Source: Zanthoxylum bungeanum (taxonomy: Eukaryota; Streptophyta; Magnoliopsida; Sapindales; Rutaceae). Taken from it: a stretch of DNA of 64,000 nt. Under the pieces are notes generated by a model that saw only the letters and a list, made by a program, of their open reading frames with translations, did no database searches and was not told the origin of the DNA. Shown piece by piece: positions 11,119 through 22,351 of this stretch; positions within the stretch are counted from its first letter, which is position 1, and each line of letters opens with the position of its first letter. The stretch covers positions 1-64,000 of the forward strand of contig SKCR01032784.1 in NCBI GenBank assembly GCA_019454045.1, read 5' to 3'. A program made the position numbers and the translations under genes.

Positions 11119-13267
11119 TAGGATTCGTCCTCGAATCCTTTCTGGTGTCCAACTCGTGGTCTTCCTAGTTTCGAGAATATCTAGAGATTCTACTATACTT
11201 ATCTTATTGTCTCTAAATTCTACTAGCTACTTGATTTTTTCCTCTTTTCTCTTTTCTAAATTCTCGTTTTGTAAGACTTTTGCATATTATCTTTAACTAT
11301 TTCTTTTCTGGACCTTTAGTTGAACTCAAAATATCTTATCTCCAAGATCTTTTTCTTATAGGTCTTTACTTATGCTCCATAATTTCTTAATTTGATCAGA
11401 TTCTTAGTAGCTGATACCTTGACTCTTACTAAAGATTCCACTTGTACTTATTATTCCTTTGTTTCATTTTTCTCACTTGATCCTATTATTCTCTCTCATC
11501 ACTTAACTATTAGCTCTCTGTACATCCTTTACAACTTTCAGCAGTCTATAAGCTTCTCTTCTTCAAGTTCCAAAATATCTACTTCCTAAGGGGGGTTTTG
11601 GAGTTTTCTAACATACTGATATTTCCTAGTGGTTCCTTTGGATTTGGTTATGGTTAAAGCTTATATTCTTTCGTACTTTGTTTTCAAAGGTCGTTACTTA
11701 CATTCTTGCCAATATTTCGTTGCTCGAGGATTCATCTTCTATGACAATCTTAGCTTCGCACTAACTTATTTCTTCATTTCCGTACTATGATACCAATCTA
11801 CCAAACCACCCATATCTGCGACTAAAACCATCCCAAACCTGCAGTGGTTTGGTCATCTTAGACTAGGGCTGGGTACCTTATATGATTGCTTAACCATAAT
11901 TTTCCTTGTTATTACTTACTATAACCTTTTACTTATTATGTATTCTTTCCTACAGCTGTTGCACCTTAATAATTCCACTCTCTAAACTTTTATTAATACT
12001 CTTTTCATCCTTCACATCATTATACTATCTACTAAGAACTTTCTTGGTCTATGTTTTTGCCTTTTTACCTGGGGAATATCTTCTTTCTTTACGCACCTAT
12101 CATTTCCTTAGACCTTGGTTTCTTGAAATATCGGTTATCAATTGACTACTACATTATTTTGGTACTGTTCTAACTTAACAACTTCCTTTCTGACTCTCAA
12201 TAGGTTCACTCGTTCATTCTTGGACTATATCTGTAAGTCTCATCTCTTTGATCTTTCTTTATTATTCTTTTATATCAACTCGTATTCTATACTCGATTGC
12301 ATGCTAGAATATCTTCTCTTTATTGATTTCCGTACTATAGTAAACTTATTTTCTTGGTTCTATATCATACTACACTCTGTTAATACTTACTTAGTATTTC
12401 CTGTCCTGTTTGTTGTTGCGCCTTGAAAATTTCACTTTCAATACTTGTATCAGCTAACATTTTTATTTACTCTTCTACTTCGTTCTATAACTGAATCTAC
12501 TATGGGTCATATCTCTGTTCCCTTACTCGAAGGATATTTATTCTCATATGTTCTTGGTTATTCTTAACGTTGTCCTTTACATTCTTATCGTATGCTTAAC
12601 TAATACTTCTTCTCTTTGTTACCTTGTCTAATAGCTTCTCTTTAAATCTCTGACTTAGATTATTTCTTCCTTTCTTCTTATCTTGTTTTGCTGATGTTAT
12701 GAGGAGTTTTATGTTTGATCATCTATCACTACACTTACACTTGCTTCTAGAGTATCTCAAGGTTACGCTTCAGATCCATATTTATTACTGGTATCGATTG
12801 AGGGTTGGGAGGGTGGGAACTAATCTTGAGGCCCTTCTGTTATGGTGTTTCAGTGACACATACTTTTTGCCTAAGACTCTCGTGTATTCCTGTCAGGTAT
12901 CTTTTCCTACACTGGGTCTTACAACTAAAACTTATCTGGCTTGCCTTTTCTAACTTTACTCATGATCCATTTTATCAATCAATCACTCCGCATCTCATAC
13001 CAAGTCCTTCTAGAAGCATCTTCCATAATGATTTTCCTTATACTTTCTCTTTATCCTTTTTGTTGCTTAACTTTCTACGGTTACTATGTTCTTTCTCCAC
13101 TATAATCTCTTTGATATCTTTCATAAGAGACTCATTCTGCTATGAAGGTTCCTTTCTTATCTTAGTTCCTCAACTTCTTACTCCTTTACTCCGTTGAACC
13201 TCTATTTACTTCGACTACTAAGGGCATATTTTACTAAATCTTTGATCCATACACTACTCTCTACCTA
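11119..13267 (-). mobile_element. non-coding internal region of element E
   Basis: About 2.1 kb with no recognisable gag or pol domain on either strand. The plus strand is strikingly rich in T and C over its whole length, so the minus strand (element sense) is purine-rich. The longer frames here (11906-12426, 12699-13197) are hydrophobic products of this bias. It may be the non-coding interior of a large non-autonomous element or a very decayed pol. It is cut off by LTR-A sequence at 13268. Confidence 0.5.
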
Positions 13268-13329
13268 AACTCTGCCAGTTTGTAGTCTCCATCTCACCCC
13301 TACCTTACCCTAAGGGGACGGGTGTGACA
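13268..13329 (+). mobile_element. LTR A, last 62 bp
   Basis: Matches the final bases of the complete LTR A at 57473-59223, from AAACTCTGCCAG to the terminal GGGGACGGGTGTGACA. Everything upstream of it in this LTR is missing and replaced by element E. It is followed directly by a PBS. Confidence 0.85.
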
Positions 13330-13348
13330 TTTAATGGAATTAGAGCCC
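13330..13348 (+). other. primer-binding site of element A
   Basis: TTTAATGGAATTAGAGCCC is a two-base variant of TTTAATGGTATCAGAGCCC, seen intact at 23746-23764. The family uses initiator methionine tRNA as primer. Past GCC the sequence no longer matches tRNA here, so the natural PBS is short. That contrasts with the long tRNA matches at 16800 and 37180. Confidence 0.8.
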
Positions 13349-13434
13349 AGGGTTCATAGATTCTGTAGACACTTCATTTTCTTTATTAGTTATTCTATGT
13401 CTTTTAGCGGTTGACATCTCTCATGTGTTTTCAG

Positions 13435-14433
13435 ATGCCTCCGCGTCTCAGAGTTCGAGGTGCAGGTCGTGTCCGTACTCGTAGGATAGAAAATGTTGGC
13501 CAACCTACTAGGGCACCTCCAGTTGATGAGGAGGTTAATTCTTATGACAGGGAACCCTTTGAAGGGAACCCTAATCCTATTGTAGAAGATTCCCTAGCCT
13601 CGGTTTTCGGGGATCGTACCTCAGTTCATCATCCTCCTAGCAGTAATGTTCCTCCAGCCCCTGCAGTACCTCAGGGAACATTCCAGCACCTCATCCACCT
13701 CCTCCGGGTTTCTACCCTCCACTTTATTATGCTCCTCCTCCAGAAGGTGTTCCTCCTAATGTTCACCCTGGTGCTTACCCTTATCCGTATTTCTACCCTC
13801 CAGCATGGAGGTGTTGAGTTTGATGGGAAGAAGGATCCCATTGTAGCTGGGAATTTCTTGGATAGAGTTGAGAAGGCTTTTGAACTGATGAGATTGACTG
13901 ATGAACAGAAATGCCACCATGTGTATCGAATTTTGACTGAGCAGGCTGATAAATGGTGGAAGAGTGTAAGAGGTAAATTCTCAGAGACTAATGCGTTGAC
14001 TTGGGAGAAGTTCAAGAAGGAGTTCATGAGTAATTATATGAATTCTGCTTTTATGGATGAGAAGAGGAGAGAATTTTATAGGTTGATTCAGGGTAACCGC
14101 ACAGTAGATCAGTATGACACCACCTTCCATGAGTTGGTGCAGTTTATTCCACATTTGAAAGACCATGAACAGGGCAAGATGGATCATTTTCTTAATGGTC
14201 TGAATGCAGAATTGAGATCCAGGATCCAATTATTTCCTATGGACAGTTTGACAGAGATGGCAGATTTTGCTAGAAAAGCAGAGTTTGCAGAAAGAGATTG
14301 GAAAGTTGGGCTAGATTATCAGATAATGAAGAGAAACAGGGAACATCGATCTTTTGGAGAAGGAAATCAGAGTAAGAAAGGGGGTGACTCAAGACTTAGT
14401 GGTAGTTATCAGATGAGTTCTGAACAGCCGTAG
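13435..14433 (+). pseudogene. Ty3/gypsy Gag, chromovirus element A copy 1
   Basis: Starts MPPRLRVRGAGRVRTRR, 86 bp after the PBS; an in-frame ATG eight codons upstream is less likely. The retrotransposon Gag domain is clear from about residue 130 (FDGKKDPIVAGNFLDRVEKA), through W..F...F to the end of the helical region. Residues of about 84 to 124 are read out of frame; the other frame of the same DNA gives a proline- and tyrosine-rich linker. About 70 bp present in the copy at 23851 are missing near 13808. The frame ends at a TAG (14431-14433) replacing a CAG-type codon, and homology continues in the same frame, so gag and pol were one polyprotein. Non-functional. Confidence 0.85.
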
Positions 14434-15585
14434 AATCAAAGTCGATCAACAGTTAGTCAGAGTTCAGTGAGAGCTCCATCTGATGTGACACCTAGTGGTC
14501 AGCAAGGCCAAGTTCGAGGTAGAAGATTTTCACCATGTGCTACTTGTGGGAAGAATCATCCTGGAGAGTGCAGATTGGGTACCAAAGGTTGCTTTTTGTG
14601 CGGAGAAGTGGGTCACTTGAAGAGAGATTGTCCTAATGTTAATGATAGTAGTGGACAGATTCAGAGGACAGCTATCCCTCCAGCTCAGAATTCCAGAGGC
14701 AGTTTTGGTCAGAGTGGGGTTCGTGGTCAGGCTTCTGGAGCTCCCACAGGTTCGGGTGCTCAGAGTAGAGTTGCTCCAGGTGGTCACACTAGCAGACCTA
14801 GAGCCCAAGGCAGAGTGTTCGCTATGACGCAGCAGGAAGCTTTAGCAGCACTAGAGGTTATCACAGGTATGGTGTTTACTTTTGGTCGAATGGCCCGAAT
14901 ACTTATTGATCTTGGAGCTACACATTCTTTTGTTTCAAAATCTTTTGCATTGCATGCCGATAGAGAAGGAAGTGAGCTAGATTATGAGTTAGTTGTTGCT
15001 ACCCCTGTCGGATATTCCTTTATTGCTAAGCAAGTTTACAGAGGATGTGTAATCCATGTTGGTGAGCATGATTTGTTAGCAGATTTGATTAGTGTGGAGA
15101 TACATGATTTTGATGTCATTTTGGGTATGGATTGGTTATCTTTTCATCGAGCAACAATAAATTGTCATGAGAAAGTTGTGGATTTTGAGGGTCCGGATGG
15201 ACAAAAATTTTCCTTTAGAGGGGAGAGAAGGTTTGTTCCCTCCTATGTGATATCTGCAATATGTGCCAGTAAGTTGTTGTGGAAAGGTTGTGATGCCTAT
15301 TTAGCTCACATAGTAGATACCAGAATAGGTACATCAGAATTACATGAGATTTCTGTTGTGAGAGAATTTGTTGATGTATTTCCAGATGAACTACCTGGTT
15401 TACCACCGGATATAGAAGTTGATTTCAGCATCGATGTAATTCCTGGTACAGCCCCTATATCCCTTGCTCCTTATTGGATGGCTCCTGTAGAGTTGAAGGA
15501 GTTGAAGATACAATTGCAAGAACTGCTAGATAAAGGCTTTATAAAGCCTAGTTTTTCACGTGGGGTGCACCAGTGTTATTCGTGA
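14434..15585 (+). pseudogene. gypsy zinc knuckle, protease and start of reverse transcriptase
   Basis: Continues the gag frame after the TAG. A CCHC nucleocapsid knuckle, CFLCGEVGHLKRDC, is at 14590-14631. The aspartic protease follows with DLGATHSF (Asp codon 14908-14910). The family normally has Asp-Ser/Thr-Gly, so leucine at the second position probably destroys activity. DVILGMDWL is the second protease motif. The linker [18 protein letters not shown] leads into reverse transcriptase ([14 protein letters not shown]). A one-base deletion near 15559, compared with the copy at 41740, shifts the frame and ends it at 15585. Confidence 0.85.
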
Positions 15586-16400
15586 AGAAGAACTGGTTCC
15601 ATGAGATTGTGTATCGATTATCGAAAATTGAATAAGGTTACCATTCGTAATAAATATCCTTTGCCTCGGATTGATGATCTTTTCGATCAATTACGGGGCC
15701 AAGGTATTCTCTAAAATAGACTTGAGATCCGGGTCCATCAGCTAAAGGTGAAGGAAGCAGATATACCTAAGACGGCTTTTAGAACTCGATATGGACATTA
15801 TGAGTTTTAGTAATGCCATTCGGGTTAACTAATGCACCAGCTGCTTTTATGGACTTGATGAATCAGGTATTCAAACAATATTTGGATAAGTTTGTCTTGT
15901 GTTTATTGACGATATCTTAGTGTATTCTAGTAGCGAAGATGAGCATGAAGAACATCTAAGAATCGTTTTACAGACTCTGAGGGAGAAGGAGTTGTATGCC
16001 AAGTTTAGCAAGTGTGAGTTTTGGCTTGACAGAATTGTATTCTTAGGCCATGTCATTTCTGCAGATGGCATTTTAGTAGATCCCAAAAAGATAGAAGCAG
16101 TGGTTAATTGGGAACCGCCTACTAATACGACTGAGATACGGAGTTTCTTGGGTTTAGCAGGCTATTACCGACGTTTTGTTCAGGGATTTTCTATCATTGC
16201 AGCGCCGTTGACGAAACTTTTGAAGAAGAATGCAAAATTTATGTGGACTGAGGAGTGTAAACAGAGCTTTGATAAGCTTAAGAAGTGTTTGACAACTGCT
16301 CCAGTGCTTACACTTCCATCAGGCAGTGGTGGATATGTGGTGTATAGTGATGCCTCGAGAAAAGGTTTGGGTTGTGTGTTGATGCAGCATGGCAAGGTCA
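15586..16400 (+). pseudogene. gypsy reverse transcriptase and RNase H start, frameshifted
   Basis: Reverse transcriptase homology continues through several small indels (near 15700, 15735, 15810 and 15890). The catalytic FIDDILVYS box (Tyr/Phe-x-Asp-Asp motif) is intact at about 15902-15928, followed by [15 protein letters not shown] and the first RNase H aspartate in [19 protein letters not shown] (about 16349). The frame is cut at about 16400, where sequence passes through a few shared bases (AAG) into minus-strand LTR A. Integrase is absent from this copy. Confidence 0.85.
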
Positions 16401-16799
16401 AGTAACAAGGTGGATCGAATAAGTATTTCATACTATAAATAATACATAAAGTTGTAAATCAATAAATTCAACATTTACTTTGAATAATAAATCTTATTAC
16501 TCATAAAACTCATACTGCTCAAGAATACTTTGAATAATAAATCTGTTTATTCATCTATATGCACACTCTCGTGACAATACGGCAAAGCTGGCAACATGGG
16601 GCATCCCCACGGCAATAACTGGCATCCGGAGCAAAACTGGCAAAATGAGACCTCATCTCACGGAAAATAATCTGGCACATATATGTACACGGGGTACATC
16701 CTAACATAAAATCATTTCCAAAATTCATGCTCATTATATCAAATCATGCCTATATATATAAATTGGCATAACATAGAGTATGTAGGACCGTCCCTGCTT
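16401..16799 (-). mobile_element. LTR A fragment, minus strand
   Basis: Matches the middle of LTR A in reverse: the 3' splice-site side, the short hairpin array (about 16590-16680), then CACATATATGTACACGG. A deletion with about 33 bp of unrelated filler (16750-16783) joins it to GGACCGTCCCTGCTTA, the stretch near the LTR-A donor. That joins the tRNA fragment at 16800. Confidence 0.8.
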
Positions 16800-16861
16800 A
16801 GCGGAAGCGTGGTGGGCTCATAACCCACAGGTCCCAGGATCGAAACCTGGCTCTGATACCA
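16800..16861 (+). tRNA. captured initiator tRNA-Met (CAT) 3' fragment, not a gene
   Basis: Sixty-two bases match plant initiator methionine tRNA from the D arm to the 3' end with one apparent difference: AGCGGAAGCGTGGTGGGC, anticodon CAT at 16819-16821, the T arm GGATCGAAACC, and CTCTGATACCA. The terminal CCA, normally added after transcription, is present. About the first 13 bases are missing and replaced by LTR-A sequence. The 3' end abuts TTAAA and the end of LTR A at 16867, so the tRNA occupies exactly the primer position. It is best read as primer RNA copied into DNA. Comparison is with the tRNA as I know it, without a search. Confidence 0.9.
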
Positions 16862-16866
16862 TTAAA

Positions 16867-17585
16867 TGTCACACCCGTCCCCTTAGGGTAAGGTAGGGGT
16901 GAGACGGAGACTAGAAACTGGCAGAGTTTCCCCTGTAATATGGACTAATCCTCCAAATACAAGGAAAAATCTAAACTGAAAAATATCATCATAACATAGG
17001 ATCTCCATGATCCAACACAACATAATATCCATGAATAAAATACAACATCCTCAGTAACAAATAAAGGCTCAATGCCTAACATTAGACAACAAATTCTTCC
17101 AAGAAAATACATAACTAGAATTATAGTCTCAAAACATAACAAAGACACTCTACTGTTGGCACAACCTTTCTCTACTGGTTGGAAATAATGACGAAACAGC
17201 AGATTGAAAGGATAATCTACTAAACTGCTAACCTGAAATGATAAGGAAAGGGGTAAGCTCACGCTTAGTGCAATGGATCACAGCTTAGTGCCGTGGATAA
17301 ACAAGTAACAAGGTGGATCGAATAAGTATTTCATACTATAAATAAATACATAAAGCTGTAAATCAATAAATTCAACATTTACTTGAAATCATAAATCTCA
17401 TTTCTCATAAAACTCATACTGCTCAAGAATACTCTGAATAATAAAGCTGTTTATTCATCTATATGCACACTCTCGTGATCGTGACAATACGGCAAAGCTG
17501 GCAACATGGGGCATCCTCACGGCAATAACTGGCATCCGGAGCAAAACTGGCAACATGAGACCTGATCTCACGGCAAATAAACTGG
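16867..17585 (-). mobile_element. LTR A 3' half, minus strand
   Basis: Begins TGTCACACCCGTCCCC, the reverse complement of the LTR-A end, and follows LTR A to the hairpin array. Within that array, at about 17585, it passes into LTR B. Both families share array units, so the switch lies in homologous sequence. Confidence 0.85.
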
Positions 17586-17757
17586 CAACATGAGACCTTG
17601 TCCCACGGCAATAACTGGCAACATGAGACCTTGTCCCACGGCAATAACTGGCAACATGAGACCTTGTCCCACGACAATAAATGGCAACATGAGACCATGT
17701 CTCACGGCAATAACTGGCAACATGAGACCTTGTCCCACGGCAATAAACTGGCACATA
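17501..17757 (-). repeat. hairpin array, about seven 33-bp units
   Basis: Units of 33 bp, in LTR sense CCAGTTATTGCCG + stem-loop + TGTTG. Stem-loops read TGGGAC-AAG-GTCTCA (one G-T pair), TGAGAC-ATG-GTCTCA and a TGRGGATGCCCCA variant. One degenerate unit carries CTCCGGATGCC. Because 33 is divisible by three, open frames repeat an 11-residue unit in several phases; these are not proteins. Confidence 0.9.
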
Positions 17758-18140
17758 TATGTACACGAGGTGCATCCTAGCATAAAAATCATTTCTAAAA
17801 CACATGCTCATATATCTCAAATCATCTCACATTCTATATATTTATACGATTCTCAGTATACTACACACATTCAAATCATCATAACTTAGTTTACTGATAG
17901 CTCACAAATAATATAGTGTATAATTTACATTCATACACACAATCGATCATTATAAACAACTATACGACTTAAAAATATAAAAGCATACTTATTCATTCAT
18001 TTCCATATCTCTCTAATCATTTATAATCATACTAAAACATCTATCCCAGCAATAGGCTTATTTAGGCATTTTCTAAAATTATTAATTATGCTTAATCAAT
18101 TACATACAAACAATTTATATATATATATATAATATTTATA

Positions 18141-18187
<47 letters not shown>

Positions 18188-20128
18188 TTACTTATTTCTC
18201 CATGTAACCTACATACTCTTGTTTATACGTGTATATACTCGTATTCTTGTTCTTGTATCATTCTACATACACTGAACGTATACAGTTACTTCTCACAATT
18301 GTCATTTTCTAAACTTTAGTCCCATTTCCTAGGGTGTAGTTTTCTACAACCCCCAAACCCAAGTCTCGTTTAATTAATCATAAACATGACATTATTCATA
18401 TGCTCTTATCTAAATATACATACTGGTTTATACCTACATATGTACCTCTATACTTCTATATGCTCATACTTATCTTTTGCTCATACCTCTGCTGATAATT
18501 GCTTGTCCTTATCTATAATGTATATAAATACATCTGCTTCTTTATTCTACGTTCATCTTTAGATATAAACAGATTTCATGCATATAACTATATACAACTT
18601 ATTATATTACTAATTTCGAACATTGTTAAATCTATCGAGTACTCACAGCATGAGTTACTTACCTGGCTTCGCGGACACTCCGAACCTGGACCGATCTGTC
18701 AAAACAAATCATAAACCGTAATCAGAACCGCTATTTGCGGAACTTTGGACAATTCTAAAGTAAACTTCGGATCCTTCTCGTAATACACGAATCCTCCCTG
18801 ATTCTACTGATCAAGCTTCATTACTGTACTATGTGCTCATATACTGTTCTAGACTAGCTAGATGACTCAGATTCTCATTTTACGCGTTTGCGGCAAAACT
18901 TACGGAAAAGTTTCCGCAAACGCTACAGAAGGGTCTCGAACCCTCTGAACCTATCCAGAATGACTTAATTACCCTCGCAATATCATATTTACATCTTAAC
19001 CATGGTTACGGTCATCTATACTCAATCGCGCGAGAAATTTCGTTTTACCGGAAACTCGCTAATTCTACCGGATCAATCAAATCTAATCCGTTTCTCCCCG
19101 GATTCTACCACATTTATCTTTTTAACATATTAAAACACATCCAATTCATTTCATGCTAATTTTCTACACTACGGAACTACCAGAATCATTCAAATATAAA
19201 TCAATACACTTTAAAAATAACAAATTCTAATCGAAGAGTCAACCGAAATTACGAGGATACATTCGGACTCCCATCGGCCATACGAACGCGCTGGTGTCAT
19301 CAAAATTCCAATCAGATTTACTGTTCACATCGGGTTACTATTCATCTGAATCGTCTTTTCTTGTTTTGCGTGCCACCGAGCACGGATCGGGAAAACTGTC
19401 ACCACCATCTCGTAGTACTCGTCGAGGGCTTCGATTCGGTAGGTGGCTTGGTCTGTGGTTCGAAGCGACGAGCCGGGATCGGACGACCCAAACTCGCGTC
19501 TGATCTCCCTCTCCTGTGTCGCTGTTCGTTGCCGACTGAGCGATCGCCGGCCACCATCGTGAACGTCGTCACTAGATGATTCCATCGCCACCGGTGCGCC
19601 GGCCAGACGCCGGCCGGATCGCCGCCAGCGTCCCTCATTCTCTCTCTCACGCCATTTCCCCCTCTTTCTCTTTTTCTTTTCTTTTTTTTTTTGTTCTGTA
19701 TATGCTGAATAATAATAAATAATAATAATAATAATAATATCTAATTCCGGAAATAACCAATATGTCCCCACTAATAAGGGTATTTTCGCAATTACCACTT
19801 TCGAAGCACCTTATGATGCGATTCTCGAAATGTGTTCAACACGAAAGTTGTTCGTCTCAGAAAAACGAGTCCGATGGTTCAAGAATCAACTCGATCGGAG
19901 TTTGTTTGCTAATTGTGTACCCAAAACTGTAAACTTTACGCATATAGTAAAAATCGCGTAACTGATTTTTTCTCCCACGCGTTTTCCAACGCGACGAATA
20001 TTCATTTCATATTATTCTGATCCATATTCCATCACTTAAACACTTATCCTTCATTATCATTCTATTCCAAGACTATATCGTCAGTCTGGGAATCTCCTAG
20101 AACAGTCCCGAAAATCTGGGATTTTACA
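17586..20128 (-). mobile_element. LTR B, 5' portion, minus strand
   Basis: Runs in reverse from the hairpin array through the AT-rich segment, the CCAG/GTAAGTAA donor (about 18655), and the GC-rich region around 19360-19640, to the LTR start at 20128 (ATTTTACA, a variant of the TGTAACATCCCAG terminus). The region downstream of the array is missing. A polypurine tract follows at 20129. Confidence 0.85.
18114..18186. repeat. TA microsatellite in LTR B
   Basis: A run of about 70 bp of TA repeats with a few interruptions. Shorter versions sit at the same place in other LTR-B copies (for example 34925, 40890 and 45195), so its length varies between copies. Confidence 0.95.
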
Positions 20129-20400
20129 TTCACCTCACCTTATAAAAATTTCATCCTCGAAATTTCTCCATCCCTATAACTGCTGATTCGAACCTGGTCG
20201 CTCGTGCGGAAACTATCTTACTCAACCTACTATATACTTATCTTTCTGTCTACAACTACAAACCAATCACTATCTATAAGCGAGGATTTAACAGCTCATC
20301 TACTACTTTAAATTGACTACACTGGTCTGGGTCTCATCTCTGACAATACTGTTTTGGTTCTTATCTCTAACTATGTTGTGACAATTGTCTCAAGTCATGA
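20129..20400 (-). mobile_element. element B internal region, 3' part
   Basis: Starts with the reverse of the polypurine tract (TTCACCTCACCTTATAAAAA) and the TTTCGAGGATGAAAT-type motif, then about 230 bp of the B internal sequence. It breaks near 20385 after CTCTAACTATGTTGTGACAA and passes into LTR-B sequence of the opposite strand. The same break appears near 47412. Confidence 0.8.
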
Positions 20401-20529
20401 CAATTGTGAGAAGTAACTGTATACGTTCAGTGTATGTAGAATGATACAAGAACAAGAATAGGAGTATATACTCGTATTCTTGTTCTTGTATCATTCTACA
20501 TACACTGAACGTATACAGTTACTTCTCAA
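20401..20529. repeat. near-perfect palindrome, arms about 65 bp
   Basis: The arm from CAATTGTGAGAAGTAACTG (20401) to about 20466 is mirrored from 20467 to 20529 with no spacer and about one mismatch plus one indel. The centre is GAGTATATACTC. The left arm is LTR B in plus orientation and the right arm is LTR B in minus orientation, so this is a fold-back point. Confidence 0.9.
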
Positions 20530-22351
20530 ATTGTAATTTTCTAAACTTTAGTCCCATTTCCTAGGGTGTAGTTTTCTACAACCCCCAAACCCAAGTCTCG
20601 TTTAATTAATCATAAACATGACATTATTCATATGCTCTTATCTAAATATACATACTGGTTTATACCTACATATGTACCTCTATACTTCTATATGCTCATA
20701 CTTATCTTTTGCTCATACATCTGCTGATAATTGCTTGTCCTTATCTATATATGTATATAAATACATCTGCTTCTTTATTCTACGTTCATCTTTATATATA
20801 ACAGATTTCATGCATATAACTATATACAACTTATTATATTACTAATTTCGAACATTGTTAAATTCCGAGTACTCACAGCATGAGTTACTTTACCTGGCTT
20901 CGCGGACACTCCGATCCTGGACCGATCTGTCAAAACAAATCATAAAACATAATCAGAACCGCTATTTGCGGAACTTTGGACAATTCTAAAATAAACTTCG
21001 GATCCTTCTCGTAATACACGAATCCTCCCTGATTCTACTGATCAAGCTTCATTACTGTACTATGTGCTCATATACTATTCTAGACTAGCTAGATGACTCA
21101 GATTCTCATTTTACGCGTTTGCGGCAAAACTTGCGGAAAAAGTTCCGCAAACGCTACAGAGGGTCTCGAACCCTCTGAACCTATCCGAATGACTTAATTA
21201 CCCTCGCAATATCATATTTACATCTTAACCATGGTTACGGTCATCTATGCTCAATCACGCGAGAAATTTCGTTTTACCGGAAACTCGCTAATTCTACCGG
21301 ATCAATCAAATCTAATCCGTTTCTCCCCGGATTCTACCACATTTATCGTTTTAACATATTAAAACACATCCAATTCATTTCATGCTAATTTTCTACACTA
21401 CGGAACTACCAGAATCATTCGAATATAAATCAATACACTTTAAAAATAACAAATTCTAATCGAGAGTCGTACCAAAATTACGAGGCCATATCCGGACTCC
21501 CATCGGCCATTCGAACGCGCTGGTGTCATCGAAATTCCAATCAGAGTTACTGTTCACGTCGGGTTACTATTCATCCGAATCTTCTTTTCTTGTTTTGCGT
21601 GCCACCGAGCACGGATCGGGAAAACTGTCACCACCATCTCGTAGTACTCGTCGAGGGCTTCGATTCGGTAGGTAGCTTCGGCTGTGGTTTGAAGCGACGA
21701 GCCGGGATCGGACGAGCCAAACTCGCGTCTGATCTCTCTCTCCCGTGTGCTGTTCGTTGCCAACTGAGCGATCGCCGGCCACCATCGTGAACGTCGTCAC
21801 CAGATGATTCCATCGCCACCGGTGCGCCGGCCAGACGCCGGCCGGATCGCCGCCTGCGTCCCTCTTTCTCTCTCTCTCACGCCATTTCGCCCTCTTTCTC
21901 TTTTTTTTTTTTTTTTGTTCTGTACATGCTGAATAATAATAATAATAATAATAATAAAATTATCTAATTCCGGAAATTACCAATATGTCCCCACTAATAA
22001 GGGTATTTTTGGAAATTACCATTTTCGAAGCCCTTCTGATGCGATTCGCGAAATGTGTTCAATACGAAAGTTGTTCGTCTCAGAAAAACGAGTCTGATGG
22101 TTCAAGAATCAACTCAATCGGAGTTCGTTTGCTAATTTCGTACCCAAAACTGTAAACTTTACGCATATAGTAAAAATCGCGTAACTGATTTTTGGTCCCA
22201 CGCGTTTTCCAACGCGACGAATATTCATTTCATATTATTCTAATCCATATTCCATCACTTAAACACTTATCCTTCATTATCATTCTATTCCATGACTATA
22301 TCGTCAGTCTGGGAATCTCCTAGAACAGTCCCGAAAATCTGGGATGTTACA
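20468..22351 (-). mobile_element. LTR B 5' portion, second minus-strand copy
   Basis: Repeats the LTR-B segment seen at 18200-20128 with only scattered differences, and ends at the LTR start, GGGATGTTACA at 22351. It begins at the palindrome centre, so the array and 3' half of the LTR are missing. It acts as the 3' LTR of the element whose internal region follows. Confidence 0.85.

Noticed and set aside
11906..13197. Hydrophobic frames that might be membrane proteins
   Set aside because: They follow from the T- and C-rich strand; there is no consistent domain, start context or codon pattern.
16800..16861. Functional tRNA-Met gene
   Set aside because: The 5' acceptor strand and part of the D arm are missing, CCA is encoded, and the 3' end is fused to an LTR at primer register.
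17455..17820. Open frames with repeated 11-residue units (LMLPVIAVGQG, NMRPCPTAITG and others), recurring near 31389-31730, 44593-44977 and 47783-48167
   Set aside because: They are open in several phases on both strands because the 33-bp hairpin unit is divisible by three. No start, domain or consistent frame is conserved between LTR copies.
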